Source: Pseudooceanicola antarcticus (GTDB lineage Bacteria > Pseudomonadota > Alphaproteobacteria > Rhodobacterales > Rhodobacteraceae). From it: a stretch of 64,000 nucleotides of DNA. Positions 1-9,367 of the stretch are shown piece by piece. A program made the position numbers and the translations under genes. Positions within the stretch are counted from its first letter, which is position 1, and each line of letters opens with the position of its first letter. The notes below the pieces were generated by a model, which saw nothing but the letters and a program-made list of their open reading frames with translations, ran no database searches and was not told the origin of the DNA. Location: NCBI RefSeq assembly GCF_900215355.1, contig NZ_OBEA01000005.1:310001-374000 (forward strand). Reading direction: 5' to 3'.

Positions 1-78
1 GGCCAGGTTGTCGCCCTCGCGGTAGAAATAGCGCCCGCCGCTTTCGCCCTCTTCAAGGCTGATCTCCAAGTCGCTCAT
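1..78 (-). CDS. N-terminal fragment of a probable GNAT-type N-acetyltransferase
   Basis: Only the first 26 codons are inside the window; the gene runs off the left edge. The translation begins MSDLEISLEEGESGGRYFY, which resembles the start of the short GNAT proteins (about 90 residues) common in Alphaproteobacteria that open with a strand followed by a GRY(F/V) turn. The ATG at 78 is preceded on the minus strand by an AAGGACC stretch that can serve as ribosome-binding site. Family assignment rests on this short stretch and is tentative; a full-length sequence would settle it. Confidence 0.45.
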   Translation of the reverse strand, partial: MSDLEISLEEGESGGRYFYREGDNLA

Positions 79-149
79 CTGGGGGTCCTTTCCCTGGCAC
101 AGCTTCCCTCCGACTTGCGCACTGGCGCGCTTTCGCGCAAGGGGAGGCC

Positions 150-1325
150 ATGGAATTCGACACGATCATCCTTGGCGCCGGGGCCGCCGGCCTGATGTGC
201 GCCGCCCATTGCGGCGGCCGCGTGCTGCTGGTGGATCACGCCAAGCGGGCCGGAGAGAAGATCCGCATCTCAGGCGGCGGGCGCTGCAACTTCACCAATA
301 CCGGCACCGGGCCGGGCAACTTCCTGTCGCAGAACCCGCATTTCGCCAAGTCAGCCCTGGCGCGCTACACGCCCTGGGATTTCGTCTCGCTGGTCAGCGA
401 GCATGGCATCGCCTGGCACGAGAAGACCCTGGGCCAGCTCTTCTGCGACGACAGCGCGAAGCAGATCGTCGCCATGCTGACCGGGCTCTGCGACAGCGCA
501 GGCGTCAAGCTGGCGCTCGAGACCTCGGTCGAGGCGGTCCGCCATGGGCCCGAGGGCTACAGGGTCTCGCTGTCTGAACGCGGGGCTGCGCGCCAGGTCA
601 CGGCGCGGCGGCTGGTGGTGGCGACGGGGGGCAAGTCGATCCCCAAGATGGGCGCCACAGGGCTGGCCTATGACATCGCCCGCCAGTTCGGGCTGGGCTT
701 GACCGAGACCCGCCCCGGCCTCGTGCCCTTCACCTTCCCCGAAGGGCGCTTCTCGGCGCTCTCGGGCCTGTCGCTGCCCTCTCGGGTGACGGCCGCGCGC
801 AGCTTCGACGAGGCGCTGCTCTTCACCCACCGTGGGCTCTCGGGACCCGCGGTGCTGCAGGCCTCCTCATACTGGCGCGAGGGAGAAGCGATCTCGGTCA
901 ACCTCTTCCCCGGTGCCGATCCCTTCGCACGCCTCAGGCAAGCGCGCAGCGAGGCCGGGCGACGCAGCCTGACCCGCAGCCTCGACGCGCTGATGCCGGC
1001 GCGGCTGGCGGATTTCCTGGCTTCCGAATGGGGGCTGTCGGGCAATCTCGCCGATCAGTCCGACAAGGCGCTCGGCGCGCTCTGCGAGCGCCTGACCGGC
1101 TGGCAGCTGGTGCCCTCGGGCAGCGAGGGCTACCGCACGGCGGAGGTCACCCTCGGCGGGGTCGACACGGAGGGGCTCGACAGCCGCACGATGGAGGCAA
1201 AGGCGCAGAGCGGTCTGCATTTCATCGGTGAATGCGTCGATGTGACGGGCTGGCTGGGCGGCTACAACTTCCAGTGGGCCTGGGCCAGCGCCATGGCCTG
1301 CGCCGAGGCCCTCAGGGCCGGCTGA
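150..1325 (+). CDS. BaiN/YhiN (HI0933)-family NAD(P)/FAD-dependent oxidoreductase
   Basis: A 391-residue flavoprotein. The N-terminus has the FAD-binding Rossmann motif GAGAAGLMCA (residues 9-18), followed by the family signature RISGGGRCNFTN near residue 40; the C-terminus has GGYNFQWAWASAMACAEAL, where the FAD isoalloxazine end is normally held. Length fits the HI0933 family (about 390-400). Members are soluble flavin oxidoreductases of poorly defined substrate; the BaiN name comes from bile-acid work in clostridia and should not be taken as its role here. It is convergent with murD, separated by a hairpin-rich gap. Start: GGGGAGGCC lies just upstream of ATG 150. Confidence 0.85.
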   Translation: MEFDTIILGAGAAGLMCAAHCGGRVLLVDHAKRAGEKIRISGGGRCNFTNTGTGPGNFLSQNPHFAKSALARYTPWDFVSLVSEHGIAWHEKTLGQLFCDDSAKQIVAMLTGLCDSAGVKLALETSVEAVRHGPEGYRVSLSERGAARQVTARRLVVATGGKSIPKMGATGLAYDIARQFGLGLTETRPGLVPFTFPEGRFSALSGLSLPSRVTAARSFDEALLFTHRGLSGPAVLQASSYWREGEAISVNLFPGADPFARLRQARSEAGRRSLTRSLDALMPARLADFLASEWGLSGNLADQSDKALGALCERLTGWQLVPSGSEGYRTAEVTLGGVDTEGLDSRTMEAKAQSGLHFIGECVDVTGWLGGYNFQWAWASAMACAEALRAG

Positions 1326-1337
1326 GGAAGCGGCGGC

Positions 1338-1386
1338 GGCGGGGTAAGCCCCGCCCTACCGCCAAAGGTGGCTTGGCACCCACCCT
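1338..1386. repeat. Convergent-gene hairpins with a dispersed 20-bp element
   Basis: Between the BaiN-like gene and murD. A perfect hairpin GGCGGGG-TAAG-CCCCGCC lies at 1338-1355. Next to it, 1367-1386 reads GGTGGCTTGGCACCCACCCT, which recurs exactly, in inverse orientation, at 29856-29875 after another gene end. Both can fold and sit at 3' ends, so a role in bidirectional termination or 3'-end stability is plausible, though there is no T-run. Confidence 0.5.
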
Positions 1387-1436
1387 AGGCCTCGGGCAGG
1401 CCTCGGAAAGCTGCGTAGGGGGAAGGATATCCCACC

Positions 1437-2852
1437 TTACCCCTGCGCCTGGCCACCCAACACCGCCTCGACCTGGGCCGCGAAATCCTCTCCGCGCCGC
1501 TCGAAGCTGTCGTATTGGTCGAAACTGGCCGCAGCCGGAGCCAGCAGCACGGTTTCGCCCGGCTCGGCCTCGGCAGCCGCCCGCGCCACGGCGGTCGCCA
1601 TGTCGGTACAGACCTCGGTCTCGACCCCGGTCAGCTGCATGGCGAAATCGGCGGCCTCGCGGCCGATGACATAGGCCTTCATCACCTCGCCGGTATCGCC
1701 GAGCAGCGGCCCCAGCCCGCCTTCCTTCTGCAGCCCGCCGCAGATCCAGCGGATGCGCTTGAAGGCCCGCAGCGCCTGCTTGGCGCTGTCGACATTGGTG
1801 GCCTTGCTGTCGTTCACGAAGGTCACCCCCCCCGCCTCGGCGATCCGCTGAGAGCGATGCGGCAGCCCCCCGAAGCTGTGGAAGGCCGCCTCGATCACAC
1901 GCGGCGCAAGTCCGATGGTGCGCACCACCGCGTAGGCGGCGCAGGCGTTCTGGTGGTTATGGGCGCCGGGCAGCCCCTTCACCTCGCGCAGGTCGATCGA
2001 ACTGACCTGCCGCCCCTTGCGGTATTCCGACAGGAACCCCTTGCGGGCATAGACCAGCCAGCCCGGCCCGGTCAGCTTGCGGGCAGAGGAGACCCGGATC
2101 ACCCGGTCATCCTCGGGCGCGACCGAAAGCTGTCCGGCCAGGAACAGGCCCTCGGGCTCGTCCACGCCGATCACGGCACGATCCGGCCCGCCCTCGGCGA
2201 AGAGCCGGCGCTTGGCGGCGAAATAGCCCCCCAGCCCGGCGTGCCGGTCCAGGTGATCGGGCGAGAGATTGGTGAAGACCGCCACGTCCGGCGTCAGGGA
2301 ACGCGCCAGGTCGGTCTGGTAGGATGACAGTTCCAGCACCACCACGCCACCATCGGCGGGCGGGTCGATGTCCAGCACGCCGCGCCCGATATTGCCCGCC
2401 AGCTGCACGTCACGGCCCACGTGCTCCAGCACATGGGCGATCAGCGCCGAGGTCGTGGACTTGCCGTTCGAGCCGGTGACGGCCACCACCTTGGGCGGCG
2501 TGTCGAGCTCGGCCCAGTCGCCCTGCCCGAAGGAGCGGAAGAAGAGGCCGATGTCATTGTCCACCGGCACGCCCGCCTCGAGCGCGGCGGCGATGGCGGG
2601 ATGGGGGGCGGGGTAGAGATGCGGGATACCCGGAGAGGTGACCAGGCAGGCCACGCCCTCGAAGGCTTCGGGCCGGGACAGCTTGCGCAGCTCGATCCCC
2701 TCGGCCTCCGCGATTTCGGCGGCACGGGGACCATCATCCCAGGCCACCACCTCGGCCCCGCCCTCGCGCAGGGCGCGCACCGTGGCAAGGCCGGAGCGGC
2801 CAAGACCCAGAACCGCCACCGTCTGGCCTTCGAAACCCTGAACAGGAATCAT
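1437..2852 (-). CDS. murD: UDP-N-acetylmuramoyl-L-alanine--D-glutamate ligase
   Basis: Cytoplasmic Mur ligase adding D-glutamate to UDP-MurNAc-L-Ala in peptidoglycan precursor synthesis. The 471-residue product has an N-terminal Rossmann-like UDP-binding domain ([14 protein letters not shown], about residues 12-25), the ATP-binding GSNGKST loop near residue 127, the central LSPDHLDRH segment and the C-terminal VNDSKATN motif of the glutamate-ligase domain. Length is normal. It is the last dcw gene visible in the cluster; mraY lies about 210 bases upstream, with a palindromic repeat between them. The usual downstream partners ftsW, murG and murC do not follow within the 1.4 kb available. Confidence 0.97.
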   Translation of the reverse strand: MIPVQGFEGQTVAVLGLGRSGLATVRALREGGAEVVAWDDGPRAAEIAEAEGIELRKLSRPEAFEGVACLVTSPGIPHLYPAPHPAIAAALEAGVPVDNDIGLFFRSFGQGDWAELDTPPKVVAVTGSNGKSTTSALIAHVLEHVGRDVQLAGNIGRGVLDIDPPADGGVVVLELSSYQTDLARSLTPDVAVFTNLSPDHLDRHAGLGGYFAAKRRLFAEGGPDRAVIGVDEPEGLFLAGQLSVAPEDDRVIRVSSARKLTGPGWLVYARKGFLSEYRKGRQVSSIDLREVKGLPGAHNHQNACAAYAVVRTIGLAPRVIEAAFHSFGGLPHRSQRIAEAGGVTFVNDSKATNVDSAKQALRAFKRIRWICGGLQKEGGLGPLLGDTGEVMKAYVIGREAADFAMQLTGVETEVCTDMATAVARAAAEAEPGETVLLAPAAASFDQYDSFERRGEDFAAQVEAVLGGQAQG

Positions 2853-2941
2853 CTGCTACTCCCTTGATCTGCGAATGAAGAGTGATGCCGCCCCGCGCCG
2901 GGATGCAAGGGGGGCGCCCGTACCGGGCGCGGCCTCCGGCG

Positions 2942-3042
2942 GCAGTATTTTCAGCCATCGGATGGGAAGACCTCTTTCCCCTATCCGATGGCTGAAAATA
3001 CTGCGGGGGGAGTCAGCCTGCTGACGGGGGGCAGAGCCCCCC
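2942..3042. repeat. Composite palindromic repeat between mraY and murD
   Basis: Two 22-base arms that are perfect inverse complements (2942-2963 and 2983-3004; core GCTGAAAATACTGC, outer half ATCCGATG) enclose a 19-base loop. Twenty bases further a perfect GGGGGGC-AGA-GCCCCCC hairpin follows (3026-3042), with a small GTCAGcctGCTGAC-like hairpin between. Both units recur through the window. Here the element sits inside the dcw operon, between two co-directional genes, so if transcribed it could act as a partial terminator or mRNA stabiliser. Confidence 0.8.
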
Positions 3043-3059
3043 TGCCCCCCAATGGCCCC

Positions 3060-4142
3060 TCAGCGCAGTTTCAGCGTGGCGAGGCCGACCATGGCGAGGA
3101 TCAGCGAGATGATCCAGAAGCGGATCACGATGGTCGGCTCGGCCCAGCCCTTCTTCTCGTAGTGGTGATGGATCGGGGCCATCAGGAAGACCCGCTTGCC
3201 GGTGCGCTTGAAGTAGAGCACCTGGATGATCACCGAGAGCGCCTCGACCACGAAGAGGCCGCCGACGATGCCCAGCACGATCTCGTGCTTGGTGGCCACC
3301 GCGATGGCGCCGAGCGAGCCGCCAAGGGCGAGCGAACCGGTGTCGCCCATGAAGACCGCCGCCGGCGGAGCGTTGTACCACAGGAAGCCCAGGCCGCCGC
3401 CGATCAGGCCCGCGACGAAGATCACGATCTCGCCGGTGCCGGGGACGTAGTGCAGGCCGAGGTATTCGGTGAAGGTGGTGTTGCCGACGAAATAGGCGAT
3501 GATGCCAAGCGCGCCCGAGGCGATCATCACCGGCATGATCGCCAGTCCGTCCAGCCCGTCGGTCAGGTTCACCGCATTGGCGGAGCCCACGATGACGAAC
3601 ATGGCGAAGGGCACGAAGAACACCCCGAGGTTCAGCAGCACATCCTTGAAGACCGGCAGCGCCAGCGCGTATTGCAGCTCTTCGGGGTGGAACCAGCTGG
3701 CCCAGAGTGAGGCCACCAGCGCGATGAGGAAGCCCAGCAGAAGCCGCATCTTGGCCGAGACCCCCTTGGTGTTCTGCTTCGACACCTTGGCATAGTCATC
3801 GGCGAAGCCGATCAGCCCGAAGGACAGGGTGACGAAGAGCACCAGCCAGACATAGGCATTGTCCCAGCGGGCCCAGAGCAGGGTCGAGGTGGTCAGCGCG
3901 CCGACGATGAGGAGCCCCCCCATGGTGGGCGTGCCGGCCTTGGCCAGGTGGGTCTCGGGGCCGTCATCGCGGATCGGCTGCCCCTTGCCCTGGCTGCGCC
4001 GCAGCACGTTGATCAGCCGCGGTCCGAAGAAGAAGCCGAAGAGCAGCGCCGTCAGGAAGGCTCCGCCCGCGCGGAAGGTGATATAGCGGAAGAGGTTGAA
4101 CAGGTCTCCGCCATCCGAAAGGGCGGTCAGCCAGTAAAGCAT
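3060..4142 (-). CDS. mraY: Phospho-N-acetylmuramoyl-pentapeptide-transferase
   Basis: Integral inner-membrane enzyme that transfers phospho-MurNAc-pentapeptide to undecaprenyl phosphate, making lipid I. The 360-residue protein shows about ten hydrophobic segments, the aspartate pair in GFADDYAKV (near residue 115), the [13 protein letters not shown] motif near residue 190, [13 protein letters not shown] near residue 265 and the family signature [10 protein letters not shown] near the C-terminus. Length is typical. It follows murF by about 50 bases on the same strand. Start codon ATG 4142 has AAAGGACC upstream. Confidence 0.97.
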   Translation of the reverse strand: MLYWLTALSDGGDLFNLFRYITFRAGGAFLTALLFGFFFGPRLINVLRRSQGKGQPIRDDGPETHLAKAGTPTMGGLLIVGALTTSTLLWARWDNAYVWLVLFVTLSFGLIGFADDYAKVSKQNTKGVSAKMRLLLGFLIALVASLWASWFHPEELQYALALPVFKDVLLNLGVFFVPFAMFVIVGSANAVNLTDGLDGLAIMPVMIASGALGIIAYFVGNTTFTEYLGLHYVPGTGEIVIFVAGLIGGGLGFLWYNAPPAAVFMGDTGSLALGGSLGAIAVATKHEIVLGIVGGLFVVEALSVIIQVLYFKRTGKRVFLMAPIHHHYEKKGWAEPTIVIRFWIISLILAMVGLATLKLR

Positions 4143-4192
4143 CGAAGTGAGGTCCTTTCCGGGGGGCCGTCAGCGGCCGGATCATGTGGCCG

Positions 4193-5623
4193 TCAGTCGT
4201 CGGCGGGATGGCTCAGTTTGCGCAGGGCGTCAACCACGGTGGACACCTTCGAGCCCTTGGAGCCCTTGACCAGCACGACATCGCCGGCGTCCACCAGCCG
4301 CAGCGCCTGTTCGGCCAGCGGTCGGGCGGTCTTGCAGAAGCGGCCGCGGGCATGATCGGGCAGCGCATCGTAGAAGGGCTGCATCCGCTCGCCCACGCAA
4401 TGCACCAGGTCGATCTGCTTGAGCGCCGGGTGCGAGGCCAGGCCAGCGTGCAGCTCCAGCTCGGTCTCGCCCAACTCCAGCATCTCGCCCAGCACGGCGA
4501 TGCGGCGGCCATGGGCGTGGCGGCCTAGGTTGTCGCGCGGCCGGGCGGCGGCCAGCACGTCGAGCGCTGCGCCCATGGAAGCCGGGTTGGCATTGAAGGC
4601 ATCGTCGATGAGCTCGAAGGAAAGCGCCCGCTCCAGCGGGTCCAGCACCCGTTGCTGGCGCAGCCCGCGTCCCGCAGGCGGCACCCAGCGACCCAGGGCC
4701 GCCAGCGCCAGGGCGCGATCCAGTCCCAGCACATGTGCCGTGGCCAGCACCGCCAGCGCATTGAGCGCGAAATGCCGCCCCGCCGCCTGTACCTTCCAGG
4801 TCATGGGTGTGCGCCAGGCGCGGGCCTCGCAGACCAGGCAATCCTCGGCCAGGGTGACCTTCAGCAGGCGGTGGTGGCAATGGCGACTCTCGCCGAAGCG
4901 CAGGACCTTCGCACCGGCCCTACGGGCCGCCTCGACCAGGATCGGGGTGGTGGGCAGATCGCCGTTGATCACCGCCACGCCGCCGGGCTCCAGCCCTTCG
5001 CAGATCGAGCCCTTCTCGCGGGCGATGCCCTCGAGGTTCTCGAAGGCTTCGAGGTGGGCGGCAACAACGGTGGTGATGATCGCCACGTCGGGCCGCGCCA
5101 GCCGGGTCAGCGGCGCGATCTCTCCGGGGTGGTTCATGCCGATCTCGATCACCGCAAGTTCGGTGTCGCGCGGCATCCGCGCCAGGGTCAGCGGCACGCC
5201 CCAGTGGTTGTTGTAACTGGCCTCGGCGGCATGGGTCTTCTTCTGCCCCGAGAAGACATCGCGCAGCATTTCCTTGGTCGAGGTCTTGCCCGCCGAGCCC
5301 GTCACCGCCACCACCCGACCCGAGATCCGGGCACGGGCGGCACGGGCCAGGCCCTCGAGACCTTCCAGCACATCGCCGACGATCAGCAGCGGCGCATCCG
5401 GGGCCACGCCCTCGGGCACATGGGTCACCAGCGCCGCGGCGGCGCCCTTCTCCAGGGCCTGGGCCACGAATTCATGGCCATCGCGCGCGGCCTTCAGCGC
5501 CACGAAGAGATCGCCTGCAACCAGGGTGCGGGTGTCGATCGAAACGCCCTCTGCCTGCCAGTCTCCGCGCGCCTCGCCGCCGGTGGCGGCAGCGGCCTCT
5601 GCCGCGGTCCAGAGCACGCTCAT
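4193..5623 (-). CDS. murF: UDP-N-acetylmuramoyl-tripeptide--D-alanyl-D-alanine ligase
   Basis: Adds D-Ala-D-Ala to UDP-MurNAc-tripeptide, the last cytoplasmic precursor step. The 476-residue protein has the Mur-ligase ATP loop GSAGKTSTKE (about residue 109), YNNHWGVPLT, the IEIGMNHPGEI segment and the DDAFNANP motif typical of MurF. Its start overlaps the murE stop by four bases (ATGA), implying translational coupling; mraY follows. Confidence 0.96.
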   Translation of the reverse strand: MSVLWTAAEAAAATGGEARGDWQAEGVSIDTRTLVAGDLFVALKAARDGHEFVAQALEKGAAAALVTHVPEGVAPDAPLLIVGDVLEGLEGLARAARARISGRVVAVTGSAGKTSTKEMLRDVFSGQKKTHAAEASYNNHWGVPLTLARMPRDTELAVIEIGMNHPGEIAPLTRLARPDVAIITTVVAAHLEAFENLEGIAREKGSICEGLEPGGVAVINGDLPTTPILVEAARRAGAKVLRFGESRHCHHRLLKVTLAEDCLVCEARAWRTPMTWKVQAAGRHFALNALAVLATAHVLGLDRALALAALGRWVPPAGRGLRQQRVLDPLERALSFELIDDAFNANPASMGAALDVLAAARPRDNLGRHAHGRRIAVLGEMLELGETELELHAGLASHPALKQIDLVHCVGERMQPFYDALPDHARGRFCKTARPLAEQALRLVDAGDVVLVKGSKGSKVSTVVDALRKLSHPADD

Positions 5624-7134
5624 GCGAGCCTCCCGTCCAGCGCCGCCACGGCGACCGAGGCCTGTTCGACATCGTCGAAGGGATAGACCACGTCGCCGAC
5701 GGTCTGGCCGGTCTCATGGCCCTTGCCGGCGATGAGCAGCGCGTCGCCGGGGCCGAGCGCATCGACGGCGCGCAGGATCGCCTCGGCACGGTCGCCCACC
5801 TCGAGCGCGCCGGGGCAGCCCATCAGGATCGCCTGCCGGATCGAGGCCGGATCTTCCGAGCGCGGGTTGTCGTCGGTGACGATGACCAGATCGGCATTCT
5901 CCGCCGCCGCCTGCCCCATCAGGGGCCGCTTGGTGCGGTCACGGTCGCCGCCGGCGCCCACGACGCAGACGATACGGCCCATCACATGCGGGCGCAGCGC
6001 CTTCAGTGCGGTGGCCACCGCATCGGGGGTATGGGCGTAGTCGACGTAGATGCCCGCGCCATTGTCGCGGGTGGCGGCCAGCTGCATGCGGCCGCGCACG
6101 CCCGAGAGCTGGGGCAGCACCGAGAAGACCTCTTCCGGGGCCTCTCCGGTCAGCAGGGCAAGGCCCGCCGCCAGCAGGACGTTCTCGCCCTGGAAACCGC
6201 CAATGAGGTCGAGACCGACCTGGTACTCGATACCGTTGAAGGCCACGCGCAGCACCTGGCCGCCGGGGGTGAAGCGGCGTCCGATCAGCCGCATCTCGGC
6301 CTCGGGTGCCTCGCCCACGGTCAGCACGTCGAGGCCGCGCTCTTCGGCCTGCAGGGCCATGTCGGCACCGCGCGCGCCGTCGAGGTTGATCACCGCGTGG
6401 CCCTCGGGCGAGAGCACGCGGGTGAAGAGGCTGGCCTTGGCGTCGAAATACTCGGCGAAGGAGGCGTGGTAGTCGAGGTGATCCTGGGTAAGGTTGGTAA
6501 ACCCGCCCGCCTGCAGCACCACCCCGTCAAGCCGCCGCTGCGACAGGCCATGAGAGCTGGCCTCCATCGCGCAATGGGTGATCCCATGGGCGGCCGCCTC
6601 GGACAGGACGCGGTGCAGGGTGATCGGCTCGGGCGTGGTATGGGCCAGCGGCATGGTGAAATCGCCCTCGACCCCGGTGGTGCCGAGATTGATGGCCGAA
6701 TGGCCAAGCCCCTGCCAGATCTGGCGCAGGAAGGTGGCGACCGAGGTCTTGCCGTTGGTGCCGGTGACGGCGGCCATGATGCGGGGCTGGGCCCCGAACC
6801 AGAGCGCGGCGGCACAGGCCAGGGCCTGGCGCGGGTCCTCGGCGACGACCAGGGCCACATCGGCCCCGGCCAGGGCCTCGGCGGCAATCCGCGCGCCCTC
6901 GGCATCGGTCAGCACGGCGATGGCGCCCATGCGCAGGGCGGCGGGGATGAATTCGGCGCCGTGGATTCGGGTACCGGGCATGGCGGCAAAGAGATAACCC
7001 GTGCGCACCTCGCGGCTGTCGACGGCCAGGCCGGTGATCCGGGCTTCGGCACCGCCTCGGGCGGTCAGCCCCAGCTCGGTCAGGCTCTTGCCGGGTATCG
7101 TGCCCCCTGCGCCCATGCCGGTCTTTTCTGCCAT
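5620..7134 (-). CDS. murE: UDP-N-acetylmuramoyl-L-alanyl-D-glutamate--2,6-diaminopimelate ligase
   Basis: Adds the third stem-peptide residue. The 504-residue protein carries the ATP loop GTNGKTS, the ASSHGL segment and DDNPRSEDP; the DNPR tetrad is the known determinant for meso-diaminopimelate rather than lysine, as expected for a Gram-negative wall. It is preceded by ftsI with an 83-base gap and overlaps murF by four bases. The chosen ATG gives the usual length. Confidence 0.96.
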   Translation of the reverse strand: MAEKTGMGAGGTIPGKSLTELGLTARGGAEARITGLAVDSREVRTGYLFAAMPGTRIHGAEFIPAALRMGAIAVLTDAEGARIAAEALAGADVALVVAEDPRQALACAAALWFGAQPRIMAAVTGTNGKTSVATFLRQIWQGLGHSAINLGTTGVEGDFTMPLAHTTPEPITLHRVLSEAAAHGITHCAMEASSHGLSQRRLDGVVLQAGGFTNLTQDHLDYHASFAEYFDAKASLFTRVLSPEGHAVINLDGARGADMALQAEERGLDVLTVGEAPEAEMRLIGRRFTPGGQVLRVAFNGIEYQVGLDLIGGFQGENVLLAAGLALLTGEAPEEVFSVLPQLSGVRGRMQLAATRDNGAGIYVDYAHTPDAVATALKALRPHVMGRIVCVVGAGGDRDRTKRPLMGQAAAENADLVIVTDDNPRSEDPASIRQAILMGCPGALEVGDRAEAILRAVDALGPGDALLIAGKGHETGQTVGDVVYPFDDVEQASVAVAALDGRLA

Positions 7135-7217
7135 CCGCCTTCGCCTTTCCGGGCAACTGCCCCTGCCCCCCGCCGGGCTGGCGGTTGGGTCGACCCTGTC
7201 ACCGGCCGCTCCGGCGC

Positions 7218-8999
7218 TCAGTTCGATGTCAGGGTTATATCAGCCGTCCGGTCGGGTTCAATCAGCGGCCGCAGCCCAAGCAGCGGTCCGATGCGCCGGA
7301 TCGCCTCGGCGGCGACCGGCACGGCGGTCCAGCCTGCGGTGCGGCGGTCCTCGCCGTAGATGTAGGTCTCGGCCTCGTCGAGCATCAGCACCAGGGTGTA
7401 TTTCGGATCGGAGGCGGGGAAGATCGACGCGAAGGTCGAGATCGTCCGGTCCTCGTAGTAGCCGCCCGTGGGCTTTACCTTGTTGGCCGTGCCGGTCTTG
7501 CCGGCGACCTCGTAGCCCTCCACTTCGCCGAAGGAGGCCGTGCCCTCGGTGACCACCTCGCGCAGCATCTGCTGCACCTCGCGGGCGGTGGTCTCGGACA
7601 TCACGCGGCTGCCCTCGGGCGCGCCGTGGCGCTTCAGCAGCGTCGGCTTCAGGAGCCGCCCGCCATTGCCGATCGCCGCATAGGCTGCCGCGACATTCAT
7701 CAGCGAGACCGACATGCCGTGGCCATAGGAGACGGTCATGGTGGTCAGCTCGGACCAGTTGGACTGGACATCGGGGCGCGCGGCGCCGGCCTCGGGCAGT
7801 TCCAGCGGAGAGGACTCCATCATGCCCAGGCGGCGCAGGAAGGCCTGGTGGCGCTCGATGCCGATCTGCTGCGCCAGCCGCGCGGTGCCGATGTTCGAGC
7901 TCTCGACCAGGATCTTGCGCACGTCGGCTTCCTTGCCGAGGTAGTGGTCATCGCGGATGCGGAAGCGGCCCCATTGGATCGGGCCGCGAATGTCGATCAT
8001 CGTGTCGGGCTTGGCGATCCCCTCTTCCAGAACCTCGGCGATGGTGAAGGCCTTGAAGACCGAGCCCAGCTCGTAGACGCCCTGTACCGCGCGGTTGAAG
8101 AGCGGGCTGTCGTCGGGGTGGCCCGAGGTCGGGGCATGGGGGCGGTCGTTGGGGTCGAAGTCGGGCAGGCTGACCAGCGCCAGCACCTCGCCCGTGTCCA
8201 CGTCCATCAGCACCGCAGCGGCGCCCTTGGCCTTCATCAGCTTCATGCCGCCCGAGAGCACCTGCTCGAGCGCCGCCTGCACGGTCAGATCGACCGAGAG
8301 CTGCAGCGGCACGTCGGCCCGGCTGGGATCAGAGAGCTGCTGGTCGAACTCATGCTCCAGCCCGCCGACGCCACGGATCTCGGCCGACTGGGTGCCCTCG
8401 CGGTCAAAACCGGCGCCCCCCAGGAGGTGGGCGGCCACGGGACCATTGGGATAGAGCCGCATCTCGCGGCGGGCAAAGAGCAGGCCCGGCTCGCCGATGT
8501 CATGCACCAGCTGCCGCTGTTCGGGCGACAGGGTGCGGCGCAGCCAGTAGAACTTGCCGTTGCCGGTGAAGCGCCGCTTCAGCGTCTCTTCGTCCATCTC
8601 GGGGAAGATGCGGGCCAGCTCGCGCGCCGCGCGCTCGGGCTGGATCATCTGATGGGGATGGGCGTAGAGCGCCGAGGTCTCCATGTTGGTGGCCAGCAGG
8701 CGACCTTCACGGTCGGTGATATCGGCGCGGGTCGCGGCCACCACCGGCGTGGCGGAAGCGGCACGCGGCTCGGCGGCATCCGAGGCCGCCATGACCCCCA
8801 TGCGCAGCCCGATCACCGAGAAGGCGCAGAAGAAGGCAATGCCCAGCACCGACAGGCGGGTCTGGGCACGGGCACGGGCCTGGTCGCGCATCACCTCGTG
8901 ACGCATGCGGATGTTCTCGCGCTCGATCACGTCGGGGTTCTCGCCCCTGGCGCGGGCGTCGAGGATACGGGCCAGCGGGCGCAGCGGGGTCCGGGTCAT
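7218..8999 (-). CDS. ftsI: Peptidoglycan transpeptidase FtsI (PBP3)
   Basis: Division-specific class B penicillin-binding protein cross-linking septal peptidoglycan. The frame is open for 761 codons, but the first part merely shadows ftsL in another frame; the real start is ATG 8999 ([14 protein letters not shown]), which overlaps the ftsL stop as ATGA and gives 593 residues, a normal size. One membrane segment (about residues 45-66, LSVLGIAFFCAFSVIGL) is followed by the dimerisation domain and the transpeptidase domain with SVFK (active serine), SSNIG and KTGTANK motifs. Periplasmic, anchored at the divisome. Confidence 0.95.
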   Translation of the reverse strand: MTRTPLRPLARILDARARGENPDVIERENIRMRHEVMRDQARARAQTRLSVLGIAFFCAFSVIGLRMGVMAASDAAEPRAASATPVVAATRADITDREGRLLATNMETSALYAHPHQMIQPERAARELARIFPEMDEETLKRRFTGNGKFYWLRRTLSPEQRQLVHDIGEPGLLFARREMRLYPNGPVAAHLLGGAGFDREGTQSAEIRGVGGLEHEFDQQLSDPSRADVPLQLSVDLTVQAALEQVLSGGMKLMKAKGAAAVLMDVDTGEVLALVSLPDFDPNDRPHAPTSGHPDDSPLFNRAVQGVYELGSVFKAFTIAEVLEEGIAKPDTMIDIRGPIQWGRFRIRDDHYLGKEADVRKILVESSNIGTARLAQQIGIERHQAFLRRLGMMESSPLELPEAGAARPDVQSNWSELTTMTVSYGHGMSVSLMNVAAAYAAIGNGGRLLKPTLLKRHGAPEGSRVMSETTAREVQQMLREVVTEGTASFGEVEGYEVAGKTGTANKVKPTGGYYEDRTISTFASIFPASDPKYTLVLMLDEAETYIYGEDRRTAGWTAVPVAAEAIRRIGPLLGLRPLIEPDRTADITLTSN

Positions 9000-9367
9000 T
9001 CTCCTGCCCCCGCCTGGTCCGCGGCCGGTCCCAGAGAGGAGACATCCACGGGATTGTTGAAGACCACCTCGGGCGCCGCTATCGGCGGGAAGCGAACCTG
9101 GGAGATCTTGCCGAACTGCTGCGGGTCGAGCGGTTGCAGCTGCAGGTCGGGAAAGTTGATCTCGGCCAGGTCCCGCAGGCGGTCGGGGCGGTTCAGATAG
9201 GCCCATTCGGCGCGCAGCATGGAAAGCCGGGTGCGCGCCTCGGCGATGTCGCCCTGCAGCTCTTCCGAGCGGGAGATTGCGGATTGGGTCTCGTAGTTTT
9301 CGCGGTAGGCCCAGAAGGCCAGACCGATCACGCAGAGAGCGGAGGCCAGATAGAGAAAGGTTCTCAT
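8996..9367 (-). CDS. ftsL: Cell division protein FtsL
   Basis: A 123-residue bitopic protein: one N-terminal membrane helix ([18 protein letters not shown]) followed by a short leucine-rich coiled coil ([25 protein letters not shown]) and the [10 protein letters not shown] segment typical of FtsL. In the divisome it scaffolds FtsB/FtsQ and activates FtsWI. Position between rsmH and ftsI and ATGA overlaps on both sides (with rsmH at 9364-9367, with ftsI at 8996-8999) are the standard dcw arrangement; primary sequence alone would be a weak identifier. Confidence 0.9.
   Translation of the reverse strand: MRTFLYLASALCVIGLAFWAYRENYETQSAISRSEELQGDIAEARTRLSMLRAEWAYLNRPDRLRDLAEINFPDLQLQPLDPQQFGKISQVRFPPIAAPEVVFNNPVDVSSLGPAADQAGAGE

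Noticed and set aside
2942-3042. Insertion sequence ends
   Set aside because: No transposase gene, no target duplication; the palindrome belongs to a small dispersed family.
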